Shown: piece by piece, positions 35,301 to 45,904 of the stretch
How the letters are laid out: each line of letters starts with the position of its first letter
Numbering within the stretch: position 1 is the first letter of the stretch
DNA from: Perkinsus chesapeaki
Taxonomy: Eukaryota > Perkinsozoa > Perkinsida > Perkinsidae
Assembly: GCA_013115145.1 (NCBI GenBank)
Contig: JAAPAO010000011.1
Span: 62,001-126,000 of the forward strand
DNA length: 64,000 bases
Direction: 5' to 3'
Made by a program: the position numbers and the translations under genes
Notes under the pieces: generated by a model
The model's database searches: none
Seen by the model: only the letters and a program-made list of their open reading frames with translations
What the model was told of the DNA's origin: nothing

Positions 35301-38300
35301 CACGAGCAAATGGTTCAACGCAGAAGAGCTAACAATGTCACTCGACGTCCAGCTGTTCTTGCAGGTGTGTCCTCATTAAAGCCTAGAGGGATATCTATGT
35401 CGGCTCAGATAGTCGGTTGTGGCATACCCCACCCGTACCTTGACGAGTACCTGGTGTCGGGCTCCCGGTCCAACCTCAAGGTCGGCGACTTGCCTCAGGA
35501 TGTGAAGGACCATCTCACAAATCCGTTTACATTAAGCGATGCTCGCAACAGACGAGCTAAGAGCTTCGCTCAGATCAAGTAAGAGCAGCCAGAGAAATTG
35601 GGGTCTTCCATGACTGGTTCCTGTGCAGACAGCTCTTGTCCCTCCTCGCTCGCCTGAGCCTAGTGAAGCTCGGGAAAGCATCTGAGGTTGACCCAGACCA
35701 CCACCCGGGAGAGGACGGCATTGTGTAGGCAATAAATGGTCTATAGGGGCGAATCGACTGTGCAGATACACCGCCTGCGATAAGGTCATTCTCAAACCCT
35801 TCCTGCCGGCAGCAGATGCGCCGGAATCGCTGCTACAGGAGATCAGCGACTCAGAGCAGGTAAGACTGTAGACCTGCGGACGGGCGGAATTCGGCGACAG
35901 GATCCTGATGGTGAGGAGTATGTCTTCTTCGATCCAAACGAGACGCCCCCATCCTCACCGGGATCTGAAAACAGGGACACGATGGACGCCTGTAATGATG
36001 ACGCATTCCTGTGATACCAGGGGAGCGCGTTTATGATTGTAGGCGAGGATTATTGGAGCACACTGCAGCGTAACTCCCTACGTTGGCGTAGGAAGGTTAT
36101 GAATGCTGTGGAGAAGGTGAATGAGCAGCAGGGCATTGAGAAGAAGCCGAGAGCCAAACACTCATCCGAGGTATTCTCGAAGGGACGAGGCCAGCTGGTA
36201 AGCGCCGCAGTGTGGTGGTGAACTCAAGTGTGCCTTTTAGCCGCTCGATTGCGATGTCTCCGAGCTCTTTTTCCGCAAGAATTGGACTGGTACCTTGTAC
36301 GTATCGGCCACTCAAAGGAATGCCCTGGAGCAGCTGCTGAAGCAGCTATCCGAGGAACCCATCGACGAGTCGTATCTGGTCAATGGAGTGCGTGTGGTGG
36401 ACGCCTCGAACCCGCTCGTCAAGGCAACTTGCCTCGAGCACAATATAGACCTCCACGTTGCTCTTAAGTACCTTCGACGCAGAGTCCTTCTTAGTGGAGA
36501 AAAAGGAGACACGTTCAAGCAGACTGTGGACTTCGTACCGGTACATGCTGTCCGCTACAAGTGCCACATATGTCATTTCCTTACCAGCCACAGGGTGGCT
36601 ATCCTCAGCCACTACCGTGCCAGGCATGGTTATCAGGAGCTCCCTGATGATCCGACGCTTTACACGGCAAAGCACTTCATCCAAACGGTTCTGAATAGTG
36701 CTGGTGCGAGCTCCCGCCACAACTACAAGGAGCTCATCAACTCCCAAGCACTTCCAGATCAACCTCGCCCACATAAGCGCAGGAGACGGAACAGGTCTCA
36801 AGCTATGCAACAGCTGGATGAGCTCCCTGCTGATGAATCTTCAGCGGAGCCGAGCGGAGGAGGAGCCCCCGAGCCTCGAATGTCATCCTTCGAGGTTGCC
36901 CTTTTCAAGTTCTACTTGGCCACGGCCAAGCGCCTTGTGGACTATCGCGAACCTGCCATTGTGACCAGCGAGGTTCCAGAGCCACATCATAGGATCTGGA
37001 GCATCATTGCAGCTATCGTTGGTAAAACTCCACAGGAGTCCTACCATCTGGCACTCCGGTCAGCCCGCGGGAGGACTACTAATAAATCTGGTATGAGCCA
37101 TGGCGTGTACAACTACCTTCCATTGGGATACGAGAGCTCTACTGCTCCAATCAATGTGGTCCCGTCTTACCTCAACTCCACCAACGACCTCCTCAGCGAC
37201 TCTGTTCTGTCGGCTCTAACTCGAATGATTCTCCTTACACCGAACACCTCCTACAGCAGCCATGCCACGAGGCACTCCCTCTTCCGTATGGGATACAAAG
37301 AGGAGGACATCCGAGTTAGCTTCCAGCTCTGGCACGCTCGAGGCATGGTGGGAAGAGCTCGACGGGCTGACTTTGCTGGAAGGAAGTTCATGCTATCAAA
37401 TGTGGCTCGCATGGCCGTATACGGCAAAGCAGCGGACGTAGGAGAATCGCCTAAAGTAGCCCGGTGCTTAACGTGTTCATTCAGATCTCCCTTCTGAGAG
37501 ACGGACTGGCCTGTTTGGAGGGAGATGCCGACTCTGCTGGAGTTGTACACGCCGAGCCCAGCGGCAGTTGGATGCAGGTATCGAATTTTTAACAATTGCG
37601 ACAAGATATCATTTTTGGTTGTAGGTGCTTGCAAACTGTGTCGCCCAAGGCCGAGTCACTCTGGACTGCATTTGGTTCCATGAAGGGAACAAGCCTTTTC
37701 CTGGCAGCCAAGGCGATGCGCCGATACCGAACGTAGAGGAAGAAGAGCATCAAAGTGACGCTGAAGATGATGAACTAATGGAAGATAATGAAGACAATGA
37801 CGAGGGAGGTAGCGCCGTCACGGGTGGGTTTAGTGGCATTCGTATATTAGCAGGTGGCCAGCAGATCTTCGTTGGTATCAGAAAGCATTTGGAGCTCACG
37901 CAGAGACCTGGTGGACCAGATGCCAACATCTCAAAACCGCCTCAAGTCATGGAGGCTGTCTCATGGGAAATCAACGAGGATGAAGAGGACCGCGCGTCTG
38001 ATGAAGGTAGCGGCAGTACGGGTTGCTGCTCCCCGTCTGAAGGCGTGCTCGTTAGGCGATCATGGAACCTCGGCTTCGGAGTTCCAACGTGTTATCATGG
38101 AAGTGGCTCAGCATGCTTCGGAATTCAATCCTGCCGGTTACGGTGTCGTAGCTAAGGGTGATGTTGTCATGAGCACTCCGGAGATGGCAGAGGAGCAGGT
38201 CACTCAGGAAAACTACAAGGTGAGGAGATGATGGTATCTCTGGAATGAGGGAGATGTTTCGGCAGGAGAAGGAATACGAGAGAGCCTCCGAGTGGTCACC

Positions 38301-39225
38301 AGCCTGGACGAAATTCATGAAGGAGGAGTATCCAACACTGGACGCGAAAAAGACTCTCGATGCTGCAAGCTGGCTGCTTCACAGGGTCGACGCTGATGTC
38401 AAAAGGACCGCCCCTCTATTGATCGAGCATTCGGAGGTAGCAGACAAGCGATTACGTTGTTTGTGCAGCGTATCACAGGTTGATCTTAAGGAGAAGTACG
38501 GCAAGGCAATGAAGCAAAAAAGGCGTCGTTGGCCTGATTTCGACAAGGTGGTTGAAATACTAGAGAAGCTCCGTCTCACTACCAGAATCGCATCAAACAC
38601 CACTGACAATACTGGATGGATGATCTTGTCGGCGGAGCATGCTATGAAGTCTTCCTTCGGTCGTTATGGTCGCAAGGAAGAATATCATCCCAGTGCACCT
38701 GCCGAGGTATCTTTGCTGGCAGATATGATCAGCAAAGCTTCTCCTCTATTCAAGCGACTTTGGATGCCCGATGAAGCCTCGACTCGGACTGTTCAAGCAG
38801 CGTGCAATGTTCTCCAGGCGGCCAAGTTGGAAATCACTAAAAGTGCCAAGACCGGATTCCCAACGAGATTCCTTCCCGACGATTTTGTCCCGCTGTCGTC
38901 CTGGGTATGTGCTGGAAGCTCCACAGGACCCGGCTCTGTTAACTTTGGTGCTATTGCACAACTACTTCAGACAACCATGCTAAATCTAGAACAATCACCT
39001 GGCCTGAATTGTGTCATGATACAGGATCGCCTATCTGTGATCCCGTTATGTGAAATGCAAGTTATCCTAGAGATGCTGACCAACGGAGGCGCGGTGTATA
39101 CAGCGTGCGAAGATCTGGCCCCTCCAATCGGAGCGTGTAACGAGGGGCGCTTGTTCAGCGGAGAGGATGAGGAATCTAACATTGATGACCCCGTCTATTA
39201 TCTCAATTTGCCAACGTATTCTTAA
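32345..39225 (+). CDS. TFIIIC large-subunit-like protein (GTF3C1/Tfc3 type, B-box binding)
   Basis: Family role: the large subunit of TFIIIC recognises the B box of tRNA promoters and recruits TFIIIB and RNA polymerase III. The start is MLHQLIRYALEEIAYSGPPG. A winged-helix B-block segment follows (IIYLVSNARYQGLWGYQLCP then LNIDHKQLHHLTSKL, spliced to IQEKIIVRF). A second wing-type module is near 33800 (DIIADLIRASGPKGFTNAEM), and another at 34460 (IDRKTLTKIADKV). A large exon around 36.3-37.5 kb is basic (PHKRRRRNRSQ) and carries FKFYLATAKRLVDY and GYKEEDIRVSFQLWHARGM. The C-terminal exon (38.25-39.2 kb) ends DDPVYYLNLPTYS, like the YFLN endings of GTF3C1. Size and order of modules fit. Similarity outside the B-block is weak, so the name is tentative. 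Short introns throughout, sparser toward the 3' half. Confidence 0.6.
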
Positions 39226-39465
39226 ACTTATCAAGCCTTACTTGCTTTGTTGTGTGCAATGTGGATTCTTGCGGAGTGCAGATGTCTTTGGGAATGTGAT
39301 ACTGACAATTATGCCGCCGTAGTGTAATCATCAATCGTGTTGCTATAATACAAGAGCAATACGTCGCACACGCAGCAACAAAGTCCAAGTTAGTGGTATC
39401 GAAGTACCCAGAAGGTACTACCTACCATGACATAGTACACAAGACATAACGAACCGAAACACTAC
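39226..39465. other. Spacer before the tandem repeat
   Basis: About 240 bp between the TFIIIC-like stop and the first repeat unit. No coding frame recognised. Confidence 0.4.
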
Positions 39466-41335
39466 CAAAATAAGAAGTCACTATGAATTCAGCCAAGGAG
39501 CATGGCTTGTTCGATAGTGGTGCCCGATGTTACTCAATGAGCAATATCCATCCTCTATAGCTTATAAGGTGGGGGCTCCAACAGGAACACAAAAGCAAAC
39601 AGAGTATTAACCAGATTATTATAATCACCACGGTTATTGTCACTGGCAACCATGCAGTAGTGGCCTCCCGTGCACAGACGGTGAGCAAGTCTCGACCAAC
39701 TATCGAACTTAATACTACGGTTCATCTTTATGCAGCGATTATTCGAATCCTGCGAGCCGACTCAGTGAGATGGGAGTGACCGAATCTTCTCTACTCATTG
39801 TCTCTACTTATTATACGATGTCGTATTTTCTACCTATCTCGATGTAGAGCTCAAACCAGTGTCCAGAAAACACAAGGCATGCCAACATTGCGGAAGGAGA
39901 ACTAACTCGATCAAGTATGTTGGGTGGGGTCGGAGGGCAAAGTCCTATAATAAGTCATAACAGAGATACTCCGCAATCGCTTATCACCCAACTCTCAATG
40001 GGAATATCTTCCTCTGAGGTATGGTGCACTCAGCGCATTGGTGCAAAGAAGTGAGCAGGAAATATTACATTGTGTAGCAAGACCAGCGGAGAGTACAACC
40101 GCACAATCTAGAAAGATAGTTAGTAGAGAACAGTTAATGCAGTAGAAATAACTATTACGCAGACTTGGAAGCATGTTAGACTTCGGTTTACAGCGGTTCG
40201 TAACACCGTAGTCACCCTCCCGGCTTCGTCAGTTTGTCATTAGCCCACTTGTTGGTCACCGACTTAAGTGGCAGTTGCAATGCGGGGTCAAATTCAAACT
40301 CCTCAGTAGCTGTTATTGTCCCATAAGGTGGCGTCGTATACCGGGCAAGATGTTTAGAACACCCTCTCTCAAATCTCTCACCGAGGTTTGGTGCAATGCC
40401 GTCCCGCCTCTGCAAACGGTGAGTAACCGATGTCTTTAATCCGTAATTTCTACTGTGATAGCCAAGGATAGAAAACCTGACACCGAGTGTTACATCAAGA
40501 GCGATACTCTGGTTTCTGTTGCTGGCATCGACTAGGCACATATACGCAGCCTCGTTCACACTAGACCACGGTACACGGTCATGAAATCGCACTATCCCGT
40601 TATTGTTTATCGGCGTGCTGTGTGGATAAACCAGAATACCCAGACGCCCGACACGTATTTCAGCCATAAAAATGTCATTCACCAGCCACCAAGGGTTGTT
40701 TGCAACTGATAATAACATGGAGATGTCGGCAGACTTGCCTGGCATTGGAGGGATGTTCCGGAAATCAAGTAGCGGGTCACCCACCCGTAGAGGGGGAGGA
40801 CCGAGGTCGAAGTCAAGAACTTTGACTTCCCATCTTGCAATACATGCTTCTATTACGTACGGCATTGATGCTATCAGAAAGATACTGAGTAAAGTGCATA
40901 TTCCAATAAATACCATGATAAGGGACATCCACAGGCGGAAGAAATCAGGTTTCTCACAGTATTTCGCTTCAGGTTCTCGGTCGGGAAACGAACTGACCGA
41001 TATTTCATCACACCAACGATCTCTCATGGTAGACCGTGCGACAAGAGGATTTGTAAAGCTCGAGGTGCAGCGTTCCGCTTGGATGGGCATGTATAAGACT
41101 CTTGTGAAGCCTAAATACTAAGCAAACAAACCGCACATCTTGCAGACAATCCCTACTAGGTCGGATGGTCTGTTCAGGTCACGTCACCCTCCGTGACCGC
41201 AGTCTTGGTCTATCTCGTTGCCAACCTACCGCGCTACTAGTTTCGTCGGCATGGGTTGTGTGAGGCTGAGAATAGAGGTTTGAGGGAAGCTCCAGCGTAA
41301 CCTCACTGACCCTCGACCGACGGAAAGTGCGGACT
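39466..41335. repeat. Tandem duplication, unit 1
   Basis: A ~1.87 kb unit whose sequence recurs at 41566-43445 in the same orientation. Shared landmarks include AAGGAGCATGGCTTGTTCG near 39496, ACTCGATCAAGTATGTTGG near 39903, the whole minus-strand gene, and its 5' flank ending near CTGACCCTCGACCGACGG. The stretch 39850-40205 is almost identical in the two units. Boundaries are approximate. Confidence 0.85.
40212..41090 (-). CDS. Single-pass membrane protein, possible LEA_2/WHy-like ectodomain, copy 1
   Basis: Intronless gene of 292 residues. Residues 1-50 are a polar cytoplasmic-type region (MPIQAERCTSSFTNPLVARS start). Residues 51-79 form one TM helix (FFRLWMSLIMVFIGICTLLS). The rest is a predicted extracytoplasmic domain beginning RWEVKVLDFDLGPPP, with hydrophobic strands, ADISMLLSVANNPWWLVND and a Gly-rich end (LTKPGG). 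The strand pattern with an NP motif after the TM recalls LEA_2/WHy proteins (NDR1/HIN1-like), but this is inference. A second copy lies at 42315-43205. Being intronless is unusual here and suggests a young, expanding lineage-specific family. Start ATG 41088-41090. Confidence 0.75.
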   Translation of the reverse strand: MPIQAERCTSSFTNPLVARSTMRDRWCDEISVSSFPDREPEAKYCEKPDFFRLWMSLIMVFIGICTLLSIFLIASMPYVIEACIARWEVKVLDFDLGPPPLRVGDPLLDFRNIPPMPGKSADISMLLSVANNPWWLVNDIFMAEIRVGRLGILVYPHSTPINNNGIVRFHDRVPWSSVNEAAYMCLVDASNRNQSIALDVTLGVRFSILGYHSRNYGLKTSVTHRLQRRDGIAPNLGERFERGCSKHLARYTTPPYGTITATEEFEFDPALQLPLKSVTNKWANDKLTKPGG

Positions 41336-41565
41336 ATGACAATCTTGCCCCTGCCCGCACTATTATCCCAATTCGTCAGGATATATGGTGACTGGTTCTT
41401 TCTATGTGCGTTTGCACGCGTACTGAATCCTGCGGTCTACAGGCTTCAACCCCCCATTCCCGAAAATATATTATTCAGGTCCTTCCGGCCTGGTGAGTCC
41501 GCAGCTCCGCAAAACATGCACATGCCAAAAAGCTATCAGAAACTCTGATAGTTTTTCATTCCGAT

Positions 41566-43445
41566 TCAGAATAAGAGTACAAGTCGCTATGAATTCAGCG
41601 AAGGAGCATGGCTTGTTCGGCAGTGGAGCCCGATGTTACCCAATGAGCAACATCCATCCTCTATAGCTTACGAGGTTGAGGCTCCAGCAGGGTGACGAAA
41701 AGGATTACTTAGGGTTGGTACTTTGAGGTAGCTGTTCAACTTGTCCACGAAACACATTCTTAAAATCACCACGGTGATTGCGACTGACAACCTAGCAGAA
41801 GTGGCAGGTCGTGCGCAGATGGTGAGCAAGTCTTGTTGGTACTATCATCCACATTGACGCGAATGCCACAACTCGGCTTAGTGAGATTAACTGATCAAGT
41901 CTTGGTGTCGTATTCTCTACTTATCTCGCTCATCGAGACTTGGTGTAGAGCTCAAACCAGTGTCCAGTAACAACACAAGGCATGCCAACATTGCGGAAGG
42001 AGAACTAACTCGATCAAGTATGTTGGGTGGGGTCGGAGGCCAAAGTCCTATAATAAGTCATAACAGAGATACTCCGCAATCGCTTATCACCCAACTCTCA
42101 ATGGGAATATCTTCCTCTGAGGTATGGTGCACTCAGCGCATTGGTGCAAAGAAGTGAGCAGGAAATATTACATTGTGTAGCAAGACCAGCGGAGAGTACA
42201 ACCGCACAATCTAGAAAGATAGTTAGTAGAGAACAGTTAATGCAGTAGAAATAACTATTACGCAGACTTGGAAGCATGTTAGACTTCGGTTTATAGCGGT
42301 TCGTAACACCGTAGTCACCCTCCCGGCTTCGTCAGTTTTTCACTCTTGCACCTGTTCGTCACCCAGCAAAGAAGCACTGGCAGTGGTGATTCGGGGTGAA
42401 ATTCAAACTCCTCAATAGCTCTTATTCCCCCATAAGGTGGCGTTGAATACCGCGCCAGACTTTTTGAACACCCTCTCCCAAAGCCCTCACCGAGGTTTGG
42501 TGCAATCCCGTCCCGTCCCTGCAAACGGTGAGTAACCGATGTCTGTAATCTGTAATCTCTACTGTGATAGCCGAGGATAGAAAACCTGACACCGAGGTTC
42601 AAATCCAGAACGATGATCTGGTTTCTGTTGCTGGCATCGACTAGGCACACATACGCAGCCTCGTTCACACTAGACCACGGGACACGCTGATGAAATCGCA
42701 CTGTCTCGTTATTGTACAGCGGTGTGCTGCTGTGTGGATATAGAACAAGACTACCCAGGGGCCCAACATATATTTCAGTCACAAAAAAATCATTCACCAG
42801 CCACCAAGGGTTGTTTCCAATTGACAATAATAAAGAGATGTCGGCAGACTTGCCTGATATCGAAGGGATGTTCCGGAAATCAAGTGGCGGGTCACCCACC
42901 CAGAGAGGGGGAGGACCGAGGTCAAAGTCAAGAACTTTGACTTCCCATCTTGCAATACATGCTTCTATTACGTACGGCATTGATGCTAGCAGAAAGATAC
43001 TGAGTAGAGTGCATATTCCAATAAATACCATGATAAGGGACATCCACAGGCGGAAGAAATCAGGTTTCTCACAGTATTTCGCTTCAGGTTCTCGGTCGGG
43101 AAACGAACTGACCGATATTTCATCACACCAACGATCTCTCATGGTAGACCGTGCGACAAGAGGATTTGTAAAACTCGAGGTGCAGCGTTCCGCTTGGATG
43201 GGCATGTATAAGACTCTTGTGAAGCCTAAATACTAAGCAGACAAACCGCACATCTTGCAGACAATCCCTACTAGGTCGGATGGTCTGTTCAGGTCACGTC
43301 ACCCTCCGTGACCGCAGTCTTGGTCTATCTCGTTGCCAATCTACCGCCCAACTAGTCTCGTCGGCATGGGTTGTGTGAGTCTGAGAATAGAGGTTTTAGG
43401 GAAGCTCCAGCGTAACCTCACTGACCCTCGACCGACGGAAAACGC
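41566..43445. repeat. Tandem duplication, unit 2
   Basis: Second unit of the direct duplication, separated from unit 1 by about 230 bp of unrelated sequence (41336-41565). The 3' flank of the gene (41950-42305) and its 5' flank (43206-43440) match unit 1 with few changes; the middle of the gene differs more. Boundaries are approximate. Confidence 0.85.
42315..43205 (-). CDS. Single-pass membrane protein, possible LEA_2/WHy-like ectodomain, copy 2
   Basis: Paralogue of the gene at 40212-41090, 296 residues, intronless. The first 101 residues (cytoplasmic part, TM helix and first ectodomain strand) differ at a single position, Ile to Leu at 73. The ectodomain then carries many substitutions and small length changes, for example SLVLYPHSSTPLYNNET against ILVYPHSTPINNNGI. 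The end KLTKPGG is again identical. Function unknown. Surface exposure of the divergent part is inferred from the single TM segment. Confidence 0.75.
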   Translation of the reverse strand: MPIQAERCTSSFTNPLVARSTMRDRWCDEISVSSFPDREPEAKYCEKPDFFRLWMSLIMVFIGICTLLSIFLLASMPYVIEACIARWEVKVLDFDLGPPPLWVGDPPLDFRNIPSISGKSADISLLLSIGNNPWWLVNDFFVTEIYVGPLGSLVLYPHSSTPLYNNETVRFHQRVPWSSVNEAAYVCLVDASNRNQIIVLDLNLGVRFSILGYHSRDYRLQTSVTHRLQGRDGIAPNLGEGFGRGCSKSLARYSTPPYGGIRAIEEFEFHPESPLPVLLCWVTNRCKSEKLTKPGG

Positions 43446-43587
43446 GGACCTCAGGAGTCTTGGGAAATCCCCCCCCCAGTTGACAGGAGGGATGCGTACA
43501 GGAGCACTCGCTCTGTCACGGCGCTAGGAGTATGCTTGCAGGCTGTTAATTGAATCATCTTGATCCGTACAACACGGAGCAGCAGTG

Positions 43588-43956
43588 ATGAATACCCCAC
43601 CTTTCCTAACACAAATGGGGAGCCTCCTTGTCATCTTGGGCGTCAATCTGATGTTGTCAGCACCCGATGGCACCGGCCCGGCCGGCAAGGGCTACTGTTT
43701 TATCGGAAAAGTCATTGATTTGATTCAAGACTTCCCAAGGACTGGTGAATTCCGCTTATCGTTTGACAATGCTACTCACATGTCTGTCATGGTGAGCAGG
43801 CAAAGTCGTCGTAAGGGGCGCAAAGTTCTATTGTCGTCGGGAAACAATACCTTTTTCTACAACGGTACTTCTGGCATTATCAACGCTGAGGTTGAGGAGA
43901 AAGTATCTAAATATCCGTGGTACTTCTCACAGAAGAATTTCCGCTCAATGACATAA
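43588..43956 (+). CDS. Small secreted protein
   Basis: Intronless frame of 122 residues beginning MNTPPFLTQMGSLLVILGVN, a good signal peptide (hydrophobic core LLVILGVNLMLSA) with likely cleavage near residue 28. The mature part is polar with N-glycosylation sequons (NATH, NNTF, NGTS), a lone cysteine after the cleavage site, and an Arg/Lys patch (RQSRRKGRK). It lies just downstream of the tandem repeat on the opposite strand. No family recognised; probably lineage-specific. Confidence 0.55.
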   Translation: MNTPPFLTQMGSLLVILGVNLMLSAPDGTGPAGKGYCFIGKVIDLIQDFPRTGEFRLSFDNATHMSVMVSRQSRRKGRKVLLSSGNNTFFYNGTSGIINAEVEEKVSKYPWYFSQKNFRSMT

Positions 43957-45712
43957 AATGAGACGGCGGATGAGGTTAAGTTGAAAGTTAGAAAACTACT
44001 GACGTTAGTTGCACCATGGTTCCTACCGAAGAAAACCAGGACTTTTGTGAGATGCTAGTACTGTGCCTGAGAGCTGGCATTCAAGGAAGAACTTCTCAGA
44101 GATTACTGTTACAGTAATACTGTATTTCCACCGTAGAGAAAAGATCTTTGGCTTCTCGGTCTTTCTAGGGCGACTTTTCTAGGCCGACCTGAATTGAGTT
44201 GTTGAGTAACTAACCGTGGTAAGATGGAAGTAGTATCTGTCCGGGAATGGGTTGCGGCCGCGTCCCAGTACGCGGCGTACCATCGCGAGCAAAGAGGAGT
44301 AGACGGGAGAGCTCCCTTACGAACATGTAGTCTAGTGTATCCCCGGTATTCAACTCATCATCTTTGATCAGGGATTAGCAGTTTAAGATAAGGGGACTTA
44401 AGTGGCATTTGATCCCAAGTTCGAAGAGCCCAAGAACAAAAATATCATTCGTTTCCATGTCCCGAAATTCGTTTTTCTCCGAGAGTAGTTAACGCTGGAA
44501 TTTTTGACCAGCTCGGTTGCAGGGTAAGCTAATTAGCCAGATATCCACTAGTCGCACCGTGTGCAAACACACGTATATCACTGCCGAGCATCCGTCCCAC
44601 CGCCGAGACTGGAACGATTATCCCGCGATAACAGCCCGTAAGAACCCTTGCCCTGGGCCCGATTGCAAGTAGGGACCTCAAAACGGGAACACAGTGTTAG
44701 GACTGATGATGTCCAGGATAGAGAACTTGAACAAAACTGGTCATTAACCACTTCATCGGAGTTGCATTGTGTTACCGGATGAACCATAAGACTCGCGGCA
44801 AGTCACTCACCAAAATGAAACTAATTGACTACATAACAGACCTGGAACTTCCAGGCTGGAAGTATGACAAGCGTCATAGCCATGATTCGTGGGGGTACCA
44901 CAACCATTCCGTTGTCTCCGGACTTAACAAGTTCCAGCCAATGAAACGATAAGGACGGGAGAGAGGCTCCTGGACGAGCAGTTCTGATCAAAGGATGTTT
45001 AGTCTCGGAGAAGTGAGATGCGATGATCCTTGGAGAACTAGACACAACTATGAGAAGCTTCGTGAGATAGCATACGCGCTCCTTTGCAACGCCTTGGAGA
45101 GCAAGGACTTCAATTTGGACAGAAGAACGAAATTGAAGTTAAGGAACCAATCCTCGTCTAGGAGCTTCAATTTGGATGGATGAGAGGATGAGGAACCTCA
45201 ATGTAGATACAGTGCTTTTGGAACTTCAATTTGCAAAATTGGTAAAATAATTTCGAGGTGAGAAGCTTCAATGAGAATAAGTCATTATAACTCCAGTCTA
45301 GGAGCATGGTTTGTTCGATAGTTGTGCCGGATGCTTCTCGTTAGTTGGAATCTAAGTTAGGAATAGGCGTTGTTGACATTCAAGGCAGTATGAACTGTAG
45401 CGTCCATGCGAAGGGGAAGATTCACTCAACCACTTCACATAATTCACACACGAGCGGGCACCGCGACGAAGGCGCTGCTTGCTTCACGCAACCAACATCT
45501 GATAACAACTTTTCTTTCCATGCTTGCTTTAGGGATGTATTCGAGTTTCGCTGACCCTCGTTTTCAATGCCCCTTACTGAAATAAGATGCCTAATGCTTT
45601 TCCGATAAGCCAACTTGACAAGTAACTCAACAATGCGATCTACAGTGAAAAGGTAATAAAAACGATACGAAGTCAGCACTGATGGTAAACGAATCGTGTG
45701 TACGTTAATCCC
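43957..45712. other. Gene-poor stretch with a repeat fragment
   Basis: About 1.75 kb with only short, atypical frames. A GCTTCAATTTGGA-like motif recurs several times between 45100 and 45275 (near 45106, 45160, 45215 and 45267). I see no supportable gene. Confidence 0.5.
45298..45345. repeat. Third, degenerate fragment of the duplicated unit
   Basis: TAGGAGCATGGTTTGTTCG with the following GATAGTTGTGCCGGATG matches the left edge of both duplication units (39496 and 41598) with a few changes. It shows that the repeated sequence once extended, or was copied, beyond the two full units. Confidence 0.6.
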
Positions 45713-45904
45713 TCACGCACCGGCGTCACATCCATCATGTAGGATGCTCGCCACTCCCTCCTGATCAATCTTATTCAAGATCTCATCTTTAATCATTGCA
45801 ATAACCTCCTTAATGAGACATTCACGCTCACCAGTCATAGACTCAATTGACTTGAAGAACTGTACGTCACCTCCGAGTACATTGATGAAATTCCGCCAAG
45901 TCAT
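45713..45904 (-). other. Open frame in phase directly after the WD40-like stop codon
   Basis: Immediately after the TAA comes ATG and 63 codons with protein-like composition (GGDVQFFKSIESMTGERE, LIKEVIAMIKDEILNKI), a helix that would extend the upstream helical C-terminus. It is in the same frame, so it could be a readthrough extension, the remnant of a longer protein broken by a nonsense change, or chance. Confidence 0.45.
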
